Assembly: GCF_002892535.1 (NCBI RefSeq)
Contig: NZ_CP024847.1
Location: 310,001 to 374,000, forward strand
Direction: 5' to 3'
Length of the DNA stretch: 64,000 nucleotides
Origin: Aquella oligotrophica
GTDB lineage: Bacteria; Pseudomonadota; Gammaproteobacteria; Burkholderiales; UBA11063
Shown: positions 35,437-44,604 of the stretch, in pieces
Position numbering within the stretch: position 1 is the first letter of the stretch
Layout of the letters: every line of letters starts with the position of its first letter
The notes under the pieces: model-generated
Database searches by the model: none
Told to the model about the DNA's origin: nothing
Seen by the model: only the letters and a program-made list of their open reading frames with translations
Translations under genes and position numbers: made by a program

Positions 35437-35982
35437 ATGTTGAAAAAAAATGAACAATTTACAGCTGAAACTCAAAAAGCTATCGATACTGCAATGGATT
35501 TAGTATCTGCTTCAATTACAAGTGTAGAAAAATTAACACACATACAATTGGAAACTTCACGTCAAATTCTTGAAGAAACTTCAAAAGCAATTAAAGGTTT
35601 GACTAGTGTAAGCGATCCTAAAGAAATGTTTAGTCGTATTAATGCTATGGCTACTCAAGCAGTAGAAAAAAATCTTGCTTCTGCTCGTGATGTTTATGAA
35701 GTTGTAAATGAAGTTAAAGCTAAAATCAGCAAAGCAGCTGAAGATAGCATGCATAATATGCAACAAGCGGTTATTAGCTCTGTTGAAGGTGCATCACAAT
35801 TAAATCCTAATGGTTCAAATTTTGCCGCAGATGCTCTTAAAGGCTGGATTAATAATGCAAATCAGGCTTTAGCTGCGATGAATAAAGTTGCTGCTCAAGT
35901 TAGTGAGTTTGCAAATAATAATATCAATGCTGCAACTAAAGCAACTGTTGAAGCTGCTAAAAAAACTGCTGTTAAAAAGTAA
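35437..35982 (+). CDS. Phasin (PHA granule-associated protein)
   Basis: The protein has 181 residues, highly helical and Ala/Lys-rich. It carries the phasin pattern: FTAETQKAIDTAMDLVSASITSVEKLTHIQLETSRQILEETSKAIKGL, then VSDPKEMFSRINAMATQAVEKNLASARDVYEVVNEVKAKI. This is the usual Phasin_2-type order for betaproteobacterial PhaP proteins. The C-terminus ends in a Lys/Ala tail (KATVEAAKKTAVKK). It coats PHA granules and limits their fusion. A strong RBS (GGAGG) stands 7 nt before the ATG. The gene is monocistronic, with its own promoter and terminator, and is divergent from phaR. Confidence 0.93.
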   Translation: MLKKNEQFTAETQKAIDTAMDLVSASITSVEKLTHIQLETSRQILEETSKAIKGLTSVSDPKEMFSRINAMATQAVEKNLASARDVYEVVNEVKAKISKAAEDSMHNMQQAVISSVEGASQLNPNGSNFAADALKGWINNANQALAAMNKVAAQVSEFANNNINAATKATVEAAKKTAVKK

Positions 35983-36034
35983 TCTTTTGATTATATAAAC
36001 TCAGTTATTCTTTTTAGGGTATGTAAATCACACC

Positions 36035-36068
36035 AAAAAACCTACAGTAAAATGCTGTAGGTTTTTTT
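36035..36068 (+). terminator. Intrinsic terminator of the phasin gene
   Basis: CCTACAG at 36041-36047 pairs with CTGTAGG at 36055-36061 over a 7-nt loop, extended by an A6/T7 pairing and a U tract. It lies 53 nt after the stop. Confidence 0.9.
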
Positions 36069-36242
36069 ATTAGATAATTGATACACTCTTCTCTAATCTT
36101 GGTTCTTGGTCAATATACGACTCTCAAGATAAGAATTCATTTGACCTCCAGGTTTTTAAATATTGCCATATAATGTCAGTTGTTACATTAATCTTTTATG
36201 ATACAATATTCAAATATCAATTCAAATTAGAACCAGATAAGC

Positions 36243-37712
36243 ATGAAGTATAGAAGTAAGCTATATATTTCTTTAGTGGGAACTGCAGTTGTAAGTACTG
36301 CGGTTGGATTAAGTATTACCTATTTTCATGTAAAAAAGCTCATATTAAAAGAGCTACATAGTAAAGCTACGTCTATTGCGGCTACAGGTGCTGCATCTGT
36401 TGATCTTAATTCACTACTTCAGCTAAAGAAAAATCCTAGCCAATACTCCAGTGGCTATCTTGAAATTCAGAAGGAGCTTAGGGCGGTTCGTGATATAAAT
36501 CGAAGAGATGATATTTACGTCAAATATGTCTATATCCTACAACCTGTAGATTTAAAAAGTGATGAATTTTCCTATCTGGTAGATGCAGAGGAAAGTAATA
36601 GCAAAGATTTTTCGCCACCGGGCGAGATCGCCAGTGAAGTGGTTAAAGCAAAATTAAATAAACATGTGAAACAATTATATTCTCCATCGCGATTTATTAC
36701 TGATGAGTGGGGTGACTGGCTGATGGGGTATGCTCCGATTTTAGATAGTAAGGGTAACTATCTTGCTACGGTTGGGGTTAATATTTATGCATCAATGATA
36801 ACAGCAAAGCTTAATAGATTATTTATTTTTGGTTTATTTTCTTTTGGAATAACTCTTGTTTTAGCTTTAGTTGTGGGCTGGTTTCTTTCGCGACATGAAA
36901 CGGAGTCATTGGACCAGTTGCATCGGGGAGTAAAAGCAATCGACAAAGGTGACCTTAGCCAGAAAATAAATATTTCCGGAGATGATGAATTCTCAGAGCT
37001 TGCAAGGGAAATTAATAATATGGCACAGGGGTTACAGGAGCGTGAACGACTTAGGCTAAGCTTTACTCGCTATGTCTCGCAACATATTATGGAATCAATA
37101 ATAAAGTCTGAGGATAGTGTGAAACTAAGTGGGGAACGTAGAAAAATCACTCTGCTATTTTCGGATATCCGACAGTTTACTAAGCTATCTGAGAAGTCAA
37201 ATCCAGAGCAGGTTGTTTCATTACTAAATGAGTATTTTTCAGTGATGGTTGATGTGATTTTTAGAAATCATGGAATGTTAGACAAATTTCTTGGTGATGG
37301 CATCATGGTTGAGTTTGGTGCTCCATTAGATGACCCTTTGCAGGAATACCATGCTGTCAAAGCGGCACTAGAAATGCAGGATGAATTAGCTACACTCAAG
37401 AAACGGTGGTTACTGGAAGGGAAGCCCCAAATTGATATTGGGATTGGGATTCATACGGGGCTGGCGGTAATTGGAAACATTGGTTCGGAGAAGCGAATTG
37501 ATTATACAGCAATTGGTGATACGGTTAATGTTGCTTCGCGGCTTGAGCAATTTACGAAGCAGTTGAAAGTTCCATTGTTAATTAGCGAGGCTACAGTTGC
37601 TGCTGTCAGAGATCAGTTTAATTTTACCGATCTTGGTGCGCATGTTCTTCGTGGGCGTACTGATCCAATTTCAGTCTATACTATTGAACGAGCAGAATTT
37701 AATCAAATTTAA
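36243..37712 (+). CDS. Membrane class III adenylate cyclase with HAMP domain
   Basis: The protein has 489 residues. Span 1 at about 8-28; a periplasmic sensor of about 165 residues follows, with a Cache-like end (WLMGYAPILDSKGNYLATVGVNIYA); span 2 at about 196-218; HAMP (LDQLHRGVKAIDKGDLSQKINI...ELAREINNMAQGL) to about 265; then the cyclase. Cyclase metal Asp residues are in LLFSDIRQFTKL and FLGDGIMVEFG, with the base-reading Lys in LDKFLGDG and Asp in YTAIGDTVNVASRLE, which favours ATP over GTP. It should make cAMP in response to an outside signal. The gene is monocistronic, and its end overlaps pagP by 14 nt on the opposite strand. Confidence 0.92.
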   Translation: MKYRSKLYISLVGTAVVSTAVGLSITYFHVKKLILKELHSKATSIAATGAASVDLNSLLQLKKNPSQYSSGYLEIQKELRAVRDINRRDDIYVKYVYILQPVDLKSDEFSYLVDAEESNSKDFSPPGEIASEVVKAKLNKHVKQLYSPSRFITDEWGDWLMGYAPILDSKGNYLATVGVNIYASMITAKLNRLFIFGLFSFGITLVLALVVGWFLSRHETESLDQLHRGVKAIDKGDLSQKINISGDDEFSELAREINNMAQGLQERERLRLSFTRYVSQHIMESIIKSEDSVKLSGERRKITLLFSDIRQFTKLSEKSNPEQVVSLLNEYFSVMVDVIFRNHGMLDKFLGDGIMVEFGAPLDDPLQEYHAVKAALEMQDELATLKKRWLLEGKPQIDIGIGIHTGLAVIGNIGSEKRIDYTAIGDTVNVASRLEQFTKQLKVPLLISEATVAAVRDQFNFTDLGAHVLRGRTDPISVYTIERAEFNQI

Positions 37713-38277
37713 ACATTAGATTCATAAAAATCACATTTGCCCAAGTTACATTGGTTTCAAAGTTCTTATAACGTAAAGAAGTTGTTAATCCAATAAATGG
37801 CAAAATAATTGGTGAGTCGCCAGTCCAAGATGGTTTAACCAGAATTTGTGGGCTATATCCCAAGCCCCATTCAAAATTATCACTATCCATTATTGGATGG
37901 AATTTTTGATACATATAACCAACATGGGCTTCTGGTTTCCAGTAAGAGTCAGAAAAAGCGATTGCAAAAAGGGTGTATTCTTCATGTGTGTCTGTATTAT
38001 ACCAAGAGCGACCATAACCTAGACCATAAGGAATTTCATTAAGTCCTTGCGGGTCTTGAGGCGTTTGTTCTGATACCCCAATCGGCCAATGAGCGGCAAT
38101 AGAAGTATGGTAAGCATAGCCACTTACCAAAATGGCATTTTTACCCTGACTTTCAGCCATGACTAATCCATGACCTATTTCGCATAGCCATTGTGTCCCA
38201 GTACCACAAGCATATGCATTATTTGCAATAGAAATTACAAATAAAGTGATAAGTATCCTGATTAATAATCGCAGCAT
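37699..38277 (-). CDS. pagP: Lipid A palmitoyltransferase, PagP family
   Basis: The protein has 192 residues. A signal peptide ends NNAYA, then a short amphipathic helix with paired Cys (CGTGTQWLCEIG), then an eight-strand barrel. PagP features are readable: SGYAYHTSIAAHWP (the catalytic His region), YGLGYGRSWYNTDTHEEYTLFAIAFSDSYWKPEAHVGY with the Asp-Ser pair (E. coli Asp76-Ser77) in FSDSYW, and the C-terminal girdle ending FKFD. It would move a palmitate from phospholipid to lipid A in the outer membrane, which in enterobacteria raises resistance to cationic peptides. No PhoPQ-type box was identified. It converges with the cyclase gene, overlapping by 14 nt. Confidence 0.78.
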   Translation of the reverse strand: MLRLLIRILITLFVISIANNAYACGTGTQWLCEIGHGLVMAESQGKNAILVSGYAYHTSIAAHWPIGVSEQTPQDPQGLNEIPYGLGYGRSWYNTDTHEEYTLFAIAFSDSYWKPEAHVGYMYQKFHPIMDSDNFEWGLGYSPQILVKPSWTGDSPIILPFIGLTTSLRYKNFETNVTWANVIFMNLMFKFD

Positions 38278-38365
38278 TAGTAAATATTCTCAAATTCAAA
38301 CCCGGTATTTTAGCATAGAATGATGATTTTATCCATGCTTATATCCCTATAAAACAGGCTCTTTT

Positions 38366-39436
38366 GTGATGAGTTCTAGAAGTTTTGAAAATATTAGAGG
38401 GCGTACAAAGTTGATTAAAGTTAAGTATCCAATTATTCAGGCACCAATGGCAGGTGGAGTTGTTACAGCTGAATTGGTCGCTAGAGTATCAAATAGCGGA
38501 CTTCTGGGAAGTATTCCCGCGGGTTATCTTAGTAAGGAGAGTCTAGAAGACTTTATAATCAAAACCCGTAATTTAACTTCTGCTCCAGTAATATTAAATG
38601 TTTTTGTTGAAGATTATCGTGAGACTTCTATTATTTCTCCAAAGCCACAAAGGATCATTGAGGCAGAGAATAGGCTAGGTTTATCATTAGAAGAGTCTTT
38701 TATTATTCCACCAACGCTTCATGTTAATGATTATCTTGAACTGGCGATAAAGTACGCAATTCCAGCAGTTAGTACAACTTTTGGTCTATTTTCACCAGAA
38801 GTAACTGCATCATTTCAACAAAATGGTATATCTGTATTAGCAACTGTTACAAATCTTGAAGAGGCGTATCTAGCTAAAAAACATAATGTTGATGCCTTGA
38901 TCATACAAGGTAGTGAGGCTGGTGGTCATCAAGGGAGTTTTTTATCAACTACAAATGCAAATCAGTTTACTACGCTAGAGCTAACTAAGCAAATTCGAGA
39001 ATCTAATCTTGGGCTTCCTTTAGTCGCTGCTGGCGGTATAAATCTACAAAATATTTATCAATACTGGAATGCTGGAGCTGATTTTCTTCAGTTAGGAACG
39101 TTATTTATGCTAAGTGATTGTGCTGGGATAAGCTATGAACAGCAAAGTTTTATCTTGAATAAACCGAGCTTGGCAACTGAATTAACCAAAGGAATTACTG
39201 GCAAATGGGTAAGAAGTATTAAGAATGAGCTATTTAACTACCTTGATTTTCCAGATTTTAATTATCCAGCACAGCATTATGCCAGTTCAAGACTACGTGC
39301 AATGGCAAAAAATAGTGGTAACTTTGAATGGGCTGGCATTTGGCTTGGTCAGCATGATAAGTATCAGTTTATTGAAACTGATAAATTGATAGTAGAGTTA
39401 CAGCATAAGTATCTGGAATACATTAATGGTCTATAA
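38366..39436 (+). CDS. Nitronate monooxygenase family protein
   Basis: The protein has 356 residues, an FMN-dependent (beta/alpha)8 barrel. Visible motifs are YPIIQAPMAGGVVTAELVARVSNSGLLGSIPAGY at the N-terminus, AISTTFGLFSPE-like strand 4, QGSEAGGHQGSF (phosphate/flavin loop with the active-site His), and AAGGI and GADFLQLGTLFMLSDC. This is the class I nitronate monooxygenase pattern. It oxidises nitronates such as propionate 3-nitronate. Exact substrate is not certain. The gene is monocistronic, and its end overlaps that of the convergent ABC-F gene by 6 nt. Confidence 0.9.
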   Translation: MMSSRSFENIRGRTKLIKVKYPIIQAPMAGGVVTAELVARVSNSGLLGSIPAGYLSKESLEDFIIKTRNLTSAPVILNVFVEDYRETSIISPKPQRIIEAENRLGLSLEESFIIPPTLHVNDYLELAIKYAIPAVSTTFGLFSPEVTASFQQNGISVLATVTNLEEAYLAKKHNVDALIIQGSEAGGHQGSFLSTTNANQFTTLELTKQIRESNLGLPLVAAGGINLQNIYQYWNAGADFLQLGTLFMLSDCAGISYEQQSFILNKPSLATELTKGITGKWVRSIKNELFNYLDFPDFNYPAQHYASSRLRAMAKNSGNFEWAGIWLGQHDKYQFIETDKLIVELQHKYLEYINGL

Positions 39437-41233
39437 ATTTTCCAGTTGAGATTGAAGGTCAAGCCATTCCTCTTCAGCCTTATTTAATTCAAGGTTCACT
39501 TGTTCCTGCTTGCTATTAATCGTAACTAACTCTTCTAAATTACCATTCTGATTCGCCTGCTCCAACTCGGTAGTTAGCTTATCTAGCTGACCTTGTAATT
39601 TTTCCATGAGTTTCTCGGTCTGTAGAATATCATGACGTAATTTATTGGCTTGCTTAAATGTAGCCGCTACATCGCTAGGCTTTTCTTTCTCCATTGATGG
39701 CTTGAGTTTATTGCTAGTTTGCGATTCTTCTTTTTTTAGTAGATAGCTTTCATAATCATCCAAGCTACCAGAAAATGGCAGCAATTTATTATCTTCTATC
39801 AGATAAAAATCATCGGCAACACCTTGTAGCAAAAATTTATCATGTGATACCAGTATTACTGCTCCTTCAAATTCCTGTAAGCTGGTTGCTAACTCCTCGC
39901 GCATTTGCATGTCTAAATGATTGGTTGGCTCATCCAGAAATAATATATTTGGCTTAGTCAAGATTATTGACGCCAGAATCAAACGGGCTTTTTCACCACC
40001 AGAGAATTTGCCAACAGATTCTTTACTTTTATCAGCGTTAAAACCGAAGCGTCCGAGATAATTATAAATTTCCTGTTCGCGCATCGTTTTATTGGTATTA
40101 TGGATAATACTAAACGGAGTATCATTATCTGTTAGTACTTCGATGGTTTGTTGGGCAAAATAACCAATCCTGATTTTGCTATTCATCTCGACATCACCGG
40201 ATAGTAGGCTACCACCTTCGATAATAGCCTTGATAAGACTAGTTTTCCCTTTGCCGTTACGCCCAAGTAACCCGATCCGGTCACTAGTAAAGATTTGCAA
40301 ATTTACTTTATCTATTAAAGTCTTATCCGGATAGCCAATTTTTGCATCAATAACTGTTAAAAGAAGGTCAGAGGTATATTCGGGAGTGAAAAAATCGATG
40401 GAATAATTACGTTCACTATTAAAGGTTGGCGAGAAACGCAGCTTTTCTATCATTTTCATTCGACTTTGCGCCTGTTTGGCTTTGGTTGCTTTGGCTTTAA
40501 AGCGGTCAACAAAACTCTGCAAATGATCTATTCTCGCTTGGGTTTTGGCAGCAGTTTTTTGTTCTAGCTCCAGCTGTTCGGCGCGAGTACGTTCAAAAGT
40601 TGAATAATTGCCATTATAGAGGGTTAATTTTTGATTGGCAACATGGACAGTGTATTGGGTAACATTATCAAGAAACTCTCTATCATGAGAAATGATAATT
40701 GCTAAGCCTTGATAGCTTTTTAGCCAATTTTCAAGCCAGATTACCGTTTCAATATCCAAATGGTTGGTTGGCTCATCAAGTAATAGCAAATCGCTTGGGC
40801 AAAATAGCGCTTTGGCAAGATTTACCCGCATCTGCCAACCACCCGAAAATTCATTTAGTGGACGTTCGGCATCTTCTGGTTTGAATCCAAGATTTACCAA
40901 TAGTTTTTCTGCTCGTGGCCTTAGCTGGTAATATTCGGGTAGATCGGTATGATCTTCGCGATAAATATGGTGGGCATTTAATACATATTCTATAATCGCA
41001 ATATTAACATCTTCTATTTCTTGCTCAATGTAGCTGATTAACGTGCCAGCAGGAATTGTGCAGTCACCAGATTCAGGATGATTTTCCCCGAGAATCAGTT
41101 TAAAAAACGAGGTTTTCCCTGTTCCATTTTGTCCGACCAGTCCAACGATCTGGTTCTTATATAATTGTAGGCTAGAATTATCAAGAAGTTTTTTATTGCC
41201 ATAGGCCAAAGTAAGATTTTTTACCGAAAGCAT
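39431..41233 (-). CDS. ABC-F family ATPase (YheS/Uup-like)
   Basis: The protein has 600 residues from the ATG at 41233; an upstream in-frame start at 41275 adds 14 non-conserved residues. Two ABC domains are joined by a linker: Walker A GQNGTGKTS near residue 37, signature FSGGWQMRVNLAKAL, Walker B DLLLLDEPTNHLD; then GRNGKGKTS, FSGGEKARLILASII and NILFLDEPTNHLD. The linker (QLELEQKTAAKTQARIDHLQSFVDRFKAKATKAKQ) is the P-site tRNA interaction motif. A C-terminal coiled coil lies at about 520-595. There are no membrane spans. Length and coiled coil suit YheS. These proteins act on stalled ribosomes. Confidence 0.92.
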   Translation of the reverse strand: MLSVKNLTLAYGNKKLLDNSSLQLYKNQIVGLVGQNGTGKTSFFKLILGENHPESGDCTIPAGTLISYIEQEIEDVNIAIIEYVLNAHHIYREDHTDLPEYYQLRPRAEKLLVNLGFKPEDAERPLNEFSGGWQMRVNLAKALFCPSDLLLLDEPTNHLDIETVIWLENWLKSYQGLAIIISHDREFLDNVTQYTVHVANQKLTLYNGNYSTFERTRAEQLELEQKTAAKTQARIDHLQSFVDRFKAKATKAKQAQSRMKMIEKLRFSPTFNSERNYSIDFFTPEYTSDLLLTVIDAKIGYPDKTLIDKVNLQIFTSDRIGLLGRNGKGKTSLIKAIIEGGSLLSGDVEMNSKIRIGYFAQQTIEVLTDNDTPFSIIHNTNKTMREQEIYNYLGRFGFNADKSKESVGKFSGGEKARLILASIILTKPNILFLDEPTNHLDMQMREELATSLQEFEGAVILVSHDKFLLQGVADDFYLIEDNKLLPFSGSLDDYESYLLKKEESQTSNKLKPSMEKEKPSDVAATFKQANKLRHDILQTEKLMEKLQGQLDKLTTELEQANQNGNLEELVTINSKQEQVNLELNKAEEEWLDLQSQLENL

Positions 41234-41275
41234 AGAATATATTATCCATTTTATTTTATGGCAAGATTGTAGCAT

Positions 41276-41301
41276 ACCTCAAGATCTTTCAATTTTGAGG
41301 T
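41276..41301. other. 10-bp stem-loop between two minus-strand genes
   Basis: ACCTCAAGAT at 41276-41285 pairs with ATTTTGAGGT at 41292-41301 (one G-T pair) over a 6-nt loop. It lies between the small lipoprotein stop and the ABC-F start. It may end the lipoprotein transcript or control the ABC-F gene; no U run follows. Confidence 0.5.
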
Positions 41302-41315
41302 AGATAGATTTGTGC

Positions 41316-41663
41316 TTATTTTTTTAATAATTCAGCATCATCAACTAGATATTTTGATTTATCAAGGCAGAATGAAATCAAAAATTTATCTTTATGATAA
41401 TGAATTTTAACTTCTTGGCGGGTATTCATTGCTTCTTCAATAACTTCTCTTGCACTAGAGTTAGTTACATAAAAATCAAAACTACCTGCCATTGCGCCAT
41501 CGCCATTAGAGAGTCCACCACGAACTATACTCCCAACTATATTCCGACACCAAAAGCCTTCTTTGCCAAGCTTGGTTGGGATTCCAACCTTCTCGCCACT
41601 TTCTGTCTGAATACATCCAAGTAAGCTAAAACATAACAAAGATAATACAATCTTTTTCATCAA
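41316..41663 (-). CDS. Small lipoprotein
   Basis: The protein has 115 residues. The signal ends LLGCIQT, with the Cys near residue 17. The mature part has GFWCRNIVGSIVRGG and ends DDAELLKK. The phrase VGIPTKLGKEGFWCRNI, with GDGAMAGSFDFYVTN and the later INxHYHKDKFLISF-like strand, suggests a beta-rich globular domain with a disulfide between Cys in FWCRN and FCLDKSK. I do not recognise the family. It sits 21 nt downstream of the NlpC/P60 gene in the same direction and probably shares its transcript. Confidence 0.78.
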   Translation of the reverse strand: MMKKIVLSLLCFSLLGCIQTESGEKVGIPTKLGKEGFWCRNIVGSIVRGGLSNGDGAMAGSFDFYVTNSSAREVIEEAMNTRQEVKIHYHKDKFLISFCLDKSKYLVDDAELLKK

Positions 41664-41684
41664 AATTCTTTCTTAAAATATAGG

Positions 41685-42284
41685 CTAATTTATAATTCTA
41701 CGGGCATAGGCAAAATGATTTTTATACCAGCCTTTAAATTCACGGATTTTAACGCCACTACCATGATCATCAATAATATGGTTTGGATCAATATAAATCA
41801 CAACATGGGAAATTCGGCTATCATCAATGGTGCGAATAAATAATAAATCCCCAGGTTGTAGCGGCTCGTTCGGAGATAGTATCCGACCTGCGGTATCTGC
41901 CTGTTTTGAAATATCACTATTTATCTTTATGCCAAGACCATAATTATATACCCATGAGGTAAAATTGGAACAATCAAGTCCAGCACCACTTCCATTGTCA
42001 AATTCGGGGATATGATGATGTTTATAAGGTAGGCCAATATATTTTTCGGCAACGGCAACAATTCTTTGTTGCTGCCATTTGACAGGGTCACAATCGGCTG
42101 GGATTTGTGGTGCTGGATAACTAGCTGGCTTGGGTCCCCAGCTATCACGGTAGTTTGGACTTTTATATTCGGATAAGCTATCACGCCAAGCAAAATCGCT
42201 AGTTACACTAGCCTGATAATTGCATTCAGCATATGTATTGAAAACACTTATCAATAGGCAAAAAGGGAGTAGTTTCTTAATCAT
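41685..42284 (-). CDS. NlpC/P60-family cell-wall hydrolase
   Basis: The protein has 199 residues with a signal peptide ending NTYA. The NlpC/P60 papain-like core starts at about residue 75: VAVAEKYIGLPYKHHH, then the catalytic Cys in GLDCSNFTSWVYNYG, and the catalytic His in RISHVVIYIDPNHIIDDHG, followed by ARRI. The linker before the core contains several Pro and Trp. Family members cut the gamma-D-Glu-diaminopimelate bond of peptidoglycan stem peptides. The usual HxxxY position is compatible. It follows the Kef-type gene by 3 nt and precedes the small lipoprotein by 21 nt. Confidence 0.9.
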   Translation of the reverse strand: MIKKLLPFCLLISVFNTYAECNYQASVTSDFAWRDSLSEYKSPNYRDSWGPKPASYPAPQIPADCDPVKWQQQRIVAVAEKYIGLPYKHHHIPEFDNGSGAGLDCSNFTSWVYNYGLGIKINSDISKQADTAGRILSPNEPLQPGDLLFIRTIDDSRISHVVIYIDPNHIIDDHGSGVKIREFKGWYKNHFAYARRIIN

Positions 42285-42287
42285 GCT

Positions 42288-44137
42288 TTATTCTCCAGAT
42301 GACTTATTTGCTAAAATTGGCTCTATATTTGGATCATTGATTTCTTCATTGTCTAAGGTCAGAATATTTTCCAATTGTTCACTATTTAATCTGGCTTGAG
42401 TGATGTAGTCGTCATTCATTTTTCCAGTATAGTAAGGTTGCATTTTTAGTAATTGCTCCATATCTAGCTGTCTAAAGTCATTCGCAGCTAATTCTGCTTG
42501 CTTGTTACTTGCTCCAAGAAATTTAAAGCTGGCAATAGCAGTATTTAATGCACTATCAAAAGTTTCACGGTAAATTTCTTCAGGTTTAAATCCCTGATTT
42601 AGCGCCTCATATACATCAGTTCGGCTTCTAACTCTTAATATTATTTTGACATTAGGATAACTTTGTCTTACCAGTGTTGCTATTTTTAGAGCCTTAATGC
42701 TATCATCAATTGCAATAACTAGTAGCTTTGCAGTAGCCAAACCTGCTATTTCGAGTAGATCAAGCCGCTCTGCATCACCATAGAAAACTTTATGTCCAAA
42801 TTTACGTACCGTATCTACCTGATTTGGATCAATATCTAATATGGTGCTTTTTACTTTATTTGCCAGCAAAAAACGTCCAATGATTTGTCCAAAGCGGCCA
42901 AAACCAGCAATAATTACTGGATTTTCCTGATTAATTACATCTGGCGCCAATTCTTGATTTGCTGGTGCTAGTAATCGAGTAATATATTTTTCATAAATAA
43001 TCATGATTAATGGTGTTAATAGCATTGATATTGCTACAACAGCAACCAGTTCTCGGGCTAACTCAGTTGCAAATATATTATTTTGGCTAGCGTATGAAAT
43101 TAGTACAAAACAAAATTCGCCACCTTGTGCCAATGTTAAGGCAATCAGCCAGACATCTTTACCTTGTTTACAGATTAGTTTAGTTAGGATAAATAACACT
43201 AAGAATTTTATTACCATCAATGCCACAACAAGGATAAATATTAAAACTAGGTGATTGGCAATTATTGTAAAGTCAATATTGGTTCCAACAGAGATGAAAA
43301 ATAACCCCAGTAGTAAGCCCTTAAATGGCTCAATATCAGCTTCCAGTTCGTGCCGATATTCGCTCTCAGCAAGGACTACTCCAGCTATAAATGCCCCCAT
43401 GGCTGGTGATAACCCTACGTAGTTCATTGCAAGTGTAATTCCAATAATCAGAAGAAGTGCCAGGGCAGTAAACGCTTCATTTAGTTTTGAAGTTGCAATG
43501 AATTTAAAAACTGGTCTTAATAGATATTTACTGCCTAGGATAAGGGCAAATAAAATTATGGTTATCAATAGTGCTTGTTGTAGATGAGAAAGTTTATCTG
43601 GTGTTGTAGTTGCTACCTGATTACCAAGTAAGGGGAATATTGCTAACATTGGGATTACTGCAATATCCTGAAAAAGTAGTACTGCAAAAATTGTGTTGCC
43701 TGCATCGAGTTTTATCCAGCCTTTTTCTTGTAGCATTTGGAGAACTATTGCAGTTGACGAGGAGGTAAATATCATTCCTAGAGCAAATGCTGAATTTAAT
43801 GGTAAGCCACATAAAATGGCAAGAATTGTGATTACTAGAGTTGTAACTATAACCTGTAGCCCCCGGTTACGAGGAGGGGTTTTCTTAATTCCCAAAGCAT
43901 TGATGGGCGTAATTCTAGTCCAACCAAAAATAACATCATAACGACACCAAATTCGGCAAAATGCATGATGGTTTCGGTATGATTGCCAACTAAACCAAAT
44001 ACGTAAGGTCCAATTATGATTCCGGCTAGAAGATAACCCAATACCGAGCCAAGTCCGAGGCGTTTAATAATCGGTACAGTTATAACCGCGGCAAGAAGGT
44101 AGATGAATGCTTGAAAAAATATTTGAGTGTTATCCAT
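42288..44137 (-). pseudogene. Kef-type K+/H+ antiporter (CPA2) with RCK domain, frameshifted
   Basis: Read in two frames: 44137 to 43847 gives the first 96 residues and 43895 to 42288 gives the rest. The first part is [22 protein letters not shown]... to [20 protein letters not shown]; the second resumes with [28 protein letters not shown]. The join lies in a run of five C (43860-43864; five G on the coding strand); one more G would give TGGLQV and restore the full CPA2 protein of about 615 residues. The membrane part has about 12 spans; the RCK domain starts NPVIIAGFGRFGQIIGRFL. It would export K+ in exchange for H+. Real mutation, phase variation and sequencing error cannot be separated here. 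Confidence 0.88.
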
Positions 44138-44261
44138 TGTATTAGCATCAGAAAATAAAAATTATAGTTGGCATTTTTTTGCCGAAAATGAATGTGTAAA
44201 ATAGTATATAATGTTAGCCTTCAAATATTATACTATTAACATTTTTACCTAGAGGAAAATT

Positions 44262-44540
44262 ATGAAAAAATTATTGATTGCTTTAGCTGCGGTTTCTTGT
44301 ATTTCTACTGCATTTGCTGAAAAAGTAACTACAGTTGATTTTGATAGCACAAAAATGGAATGCCATGGTCAGCATATTGATGATGGTATTAGCAAAGATA
44401 AAGTTAAAGATATGCACTGTAAAAAATATCAAGACAAAAAAACAGATGTAGTGTTTGTTGATGATCGTTCTAAAAAAATGGTTGATTGTAAAGTTGACTC
44501 AGTTGGAAATATTACTTTGGCTAAATGTACTTCAATCTAA
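44262..44540 (+). CDS. Small exported protein, unknown
   Basis: The protein has 92 residues. A cleavable signal peptide ends TAFA-E. The mature 73 residues are rich in Lys and Asp and contain four Cys (MECHGQH, DMHCKKYQD, VDCKVDSVG, LAKCTSI), likely forming two disulfides after export. The charge pattern suggests a small soluble periplasmic protein. I do not recognise the family. It has its own terminator, an AGAGGAAAA ribosome binding site, and is divergent from the Kef-type gene. Confidence 0.8.
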   Translation: MKKLLIALAAVSCISTAFAEKVTTVDFDSTKMECHGQHIDDGISKDKVKDMHCKKYQDKKTDVVFVDDRSKKMVDCKVDSVGNITLAKCTSI

Positions 44541-44558
44541 TTAGCTTGTAGAATTACT

Positions 44559-44591
44559 AAAGGTGAGTTAAAATTATAACTCGCCTTTTTT
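44559..44591 (+). terminator. Intrinsic terminator before alr
   Basis: AGGTGAGTTA at 44561-44570 pairs with TAACTCGCCT at 44577-44586 (one G-T pair) over a 6-nt loop and is followed by five Ts. It ends 13 nt before the alr start, so alr must be read from a promoter inside or past this element, or by readthrough. Confidence 0.85.
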
Positions 44592-44604
44592 ATTGGGTAG
44601 TCAG

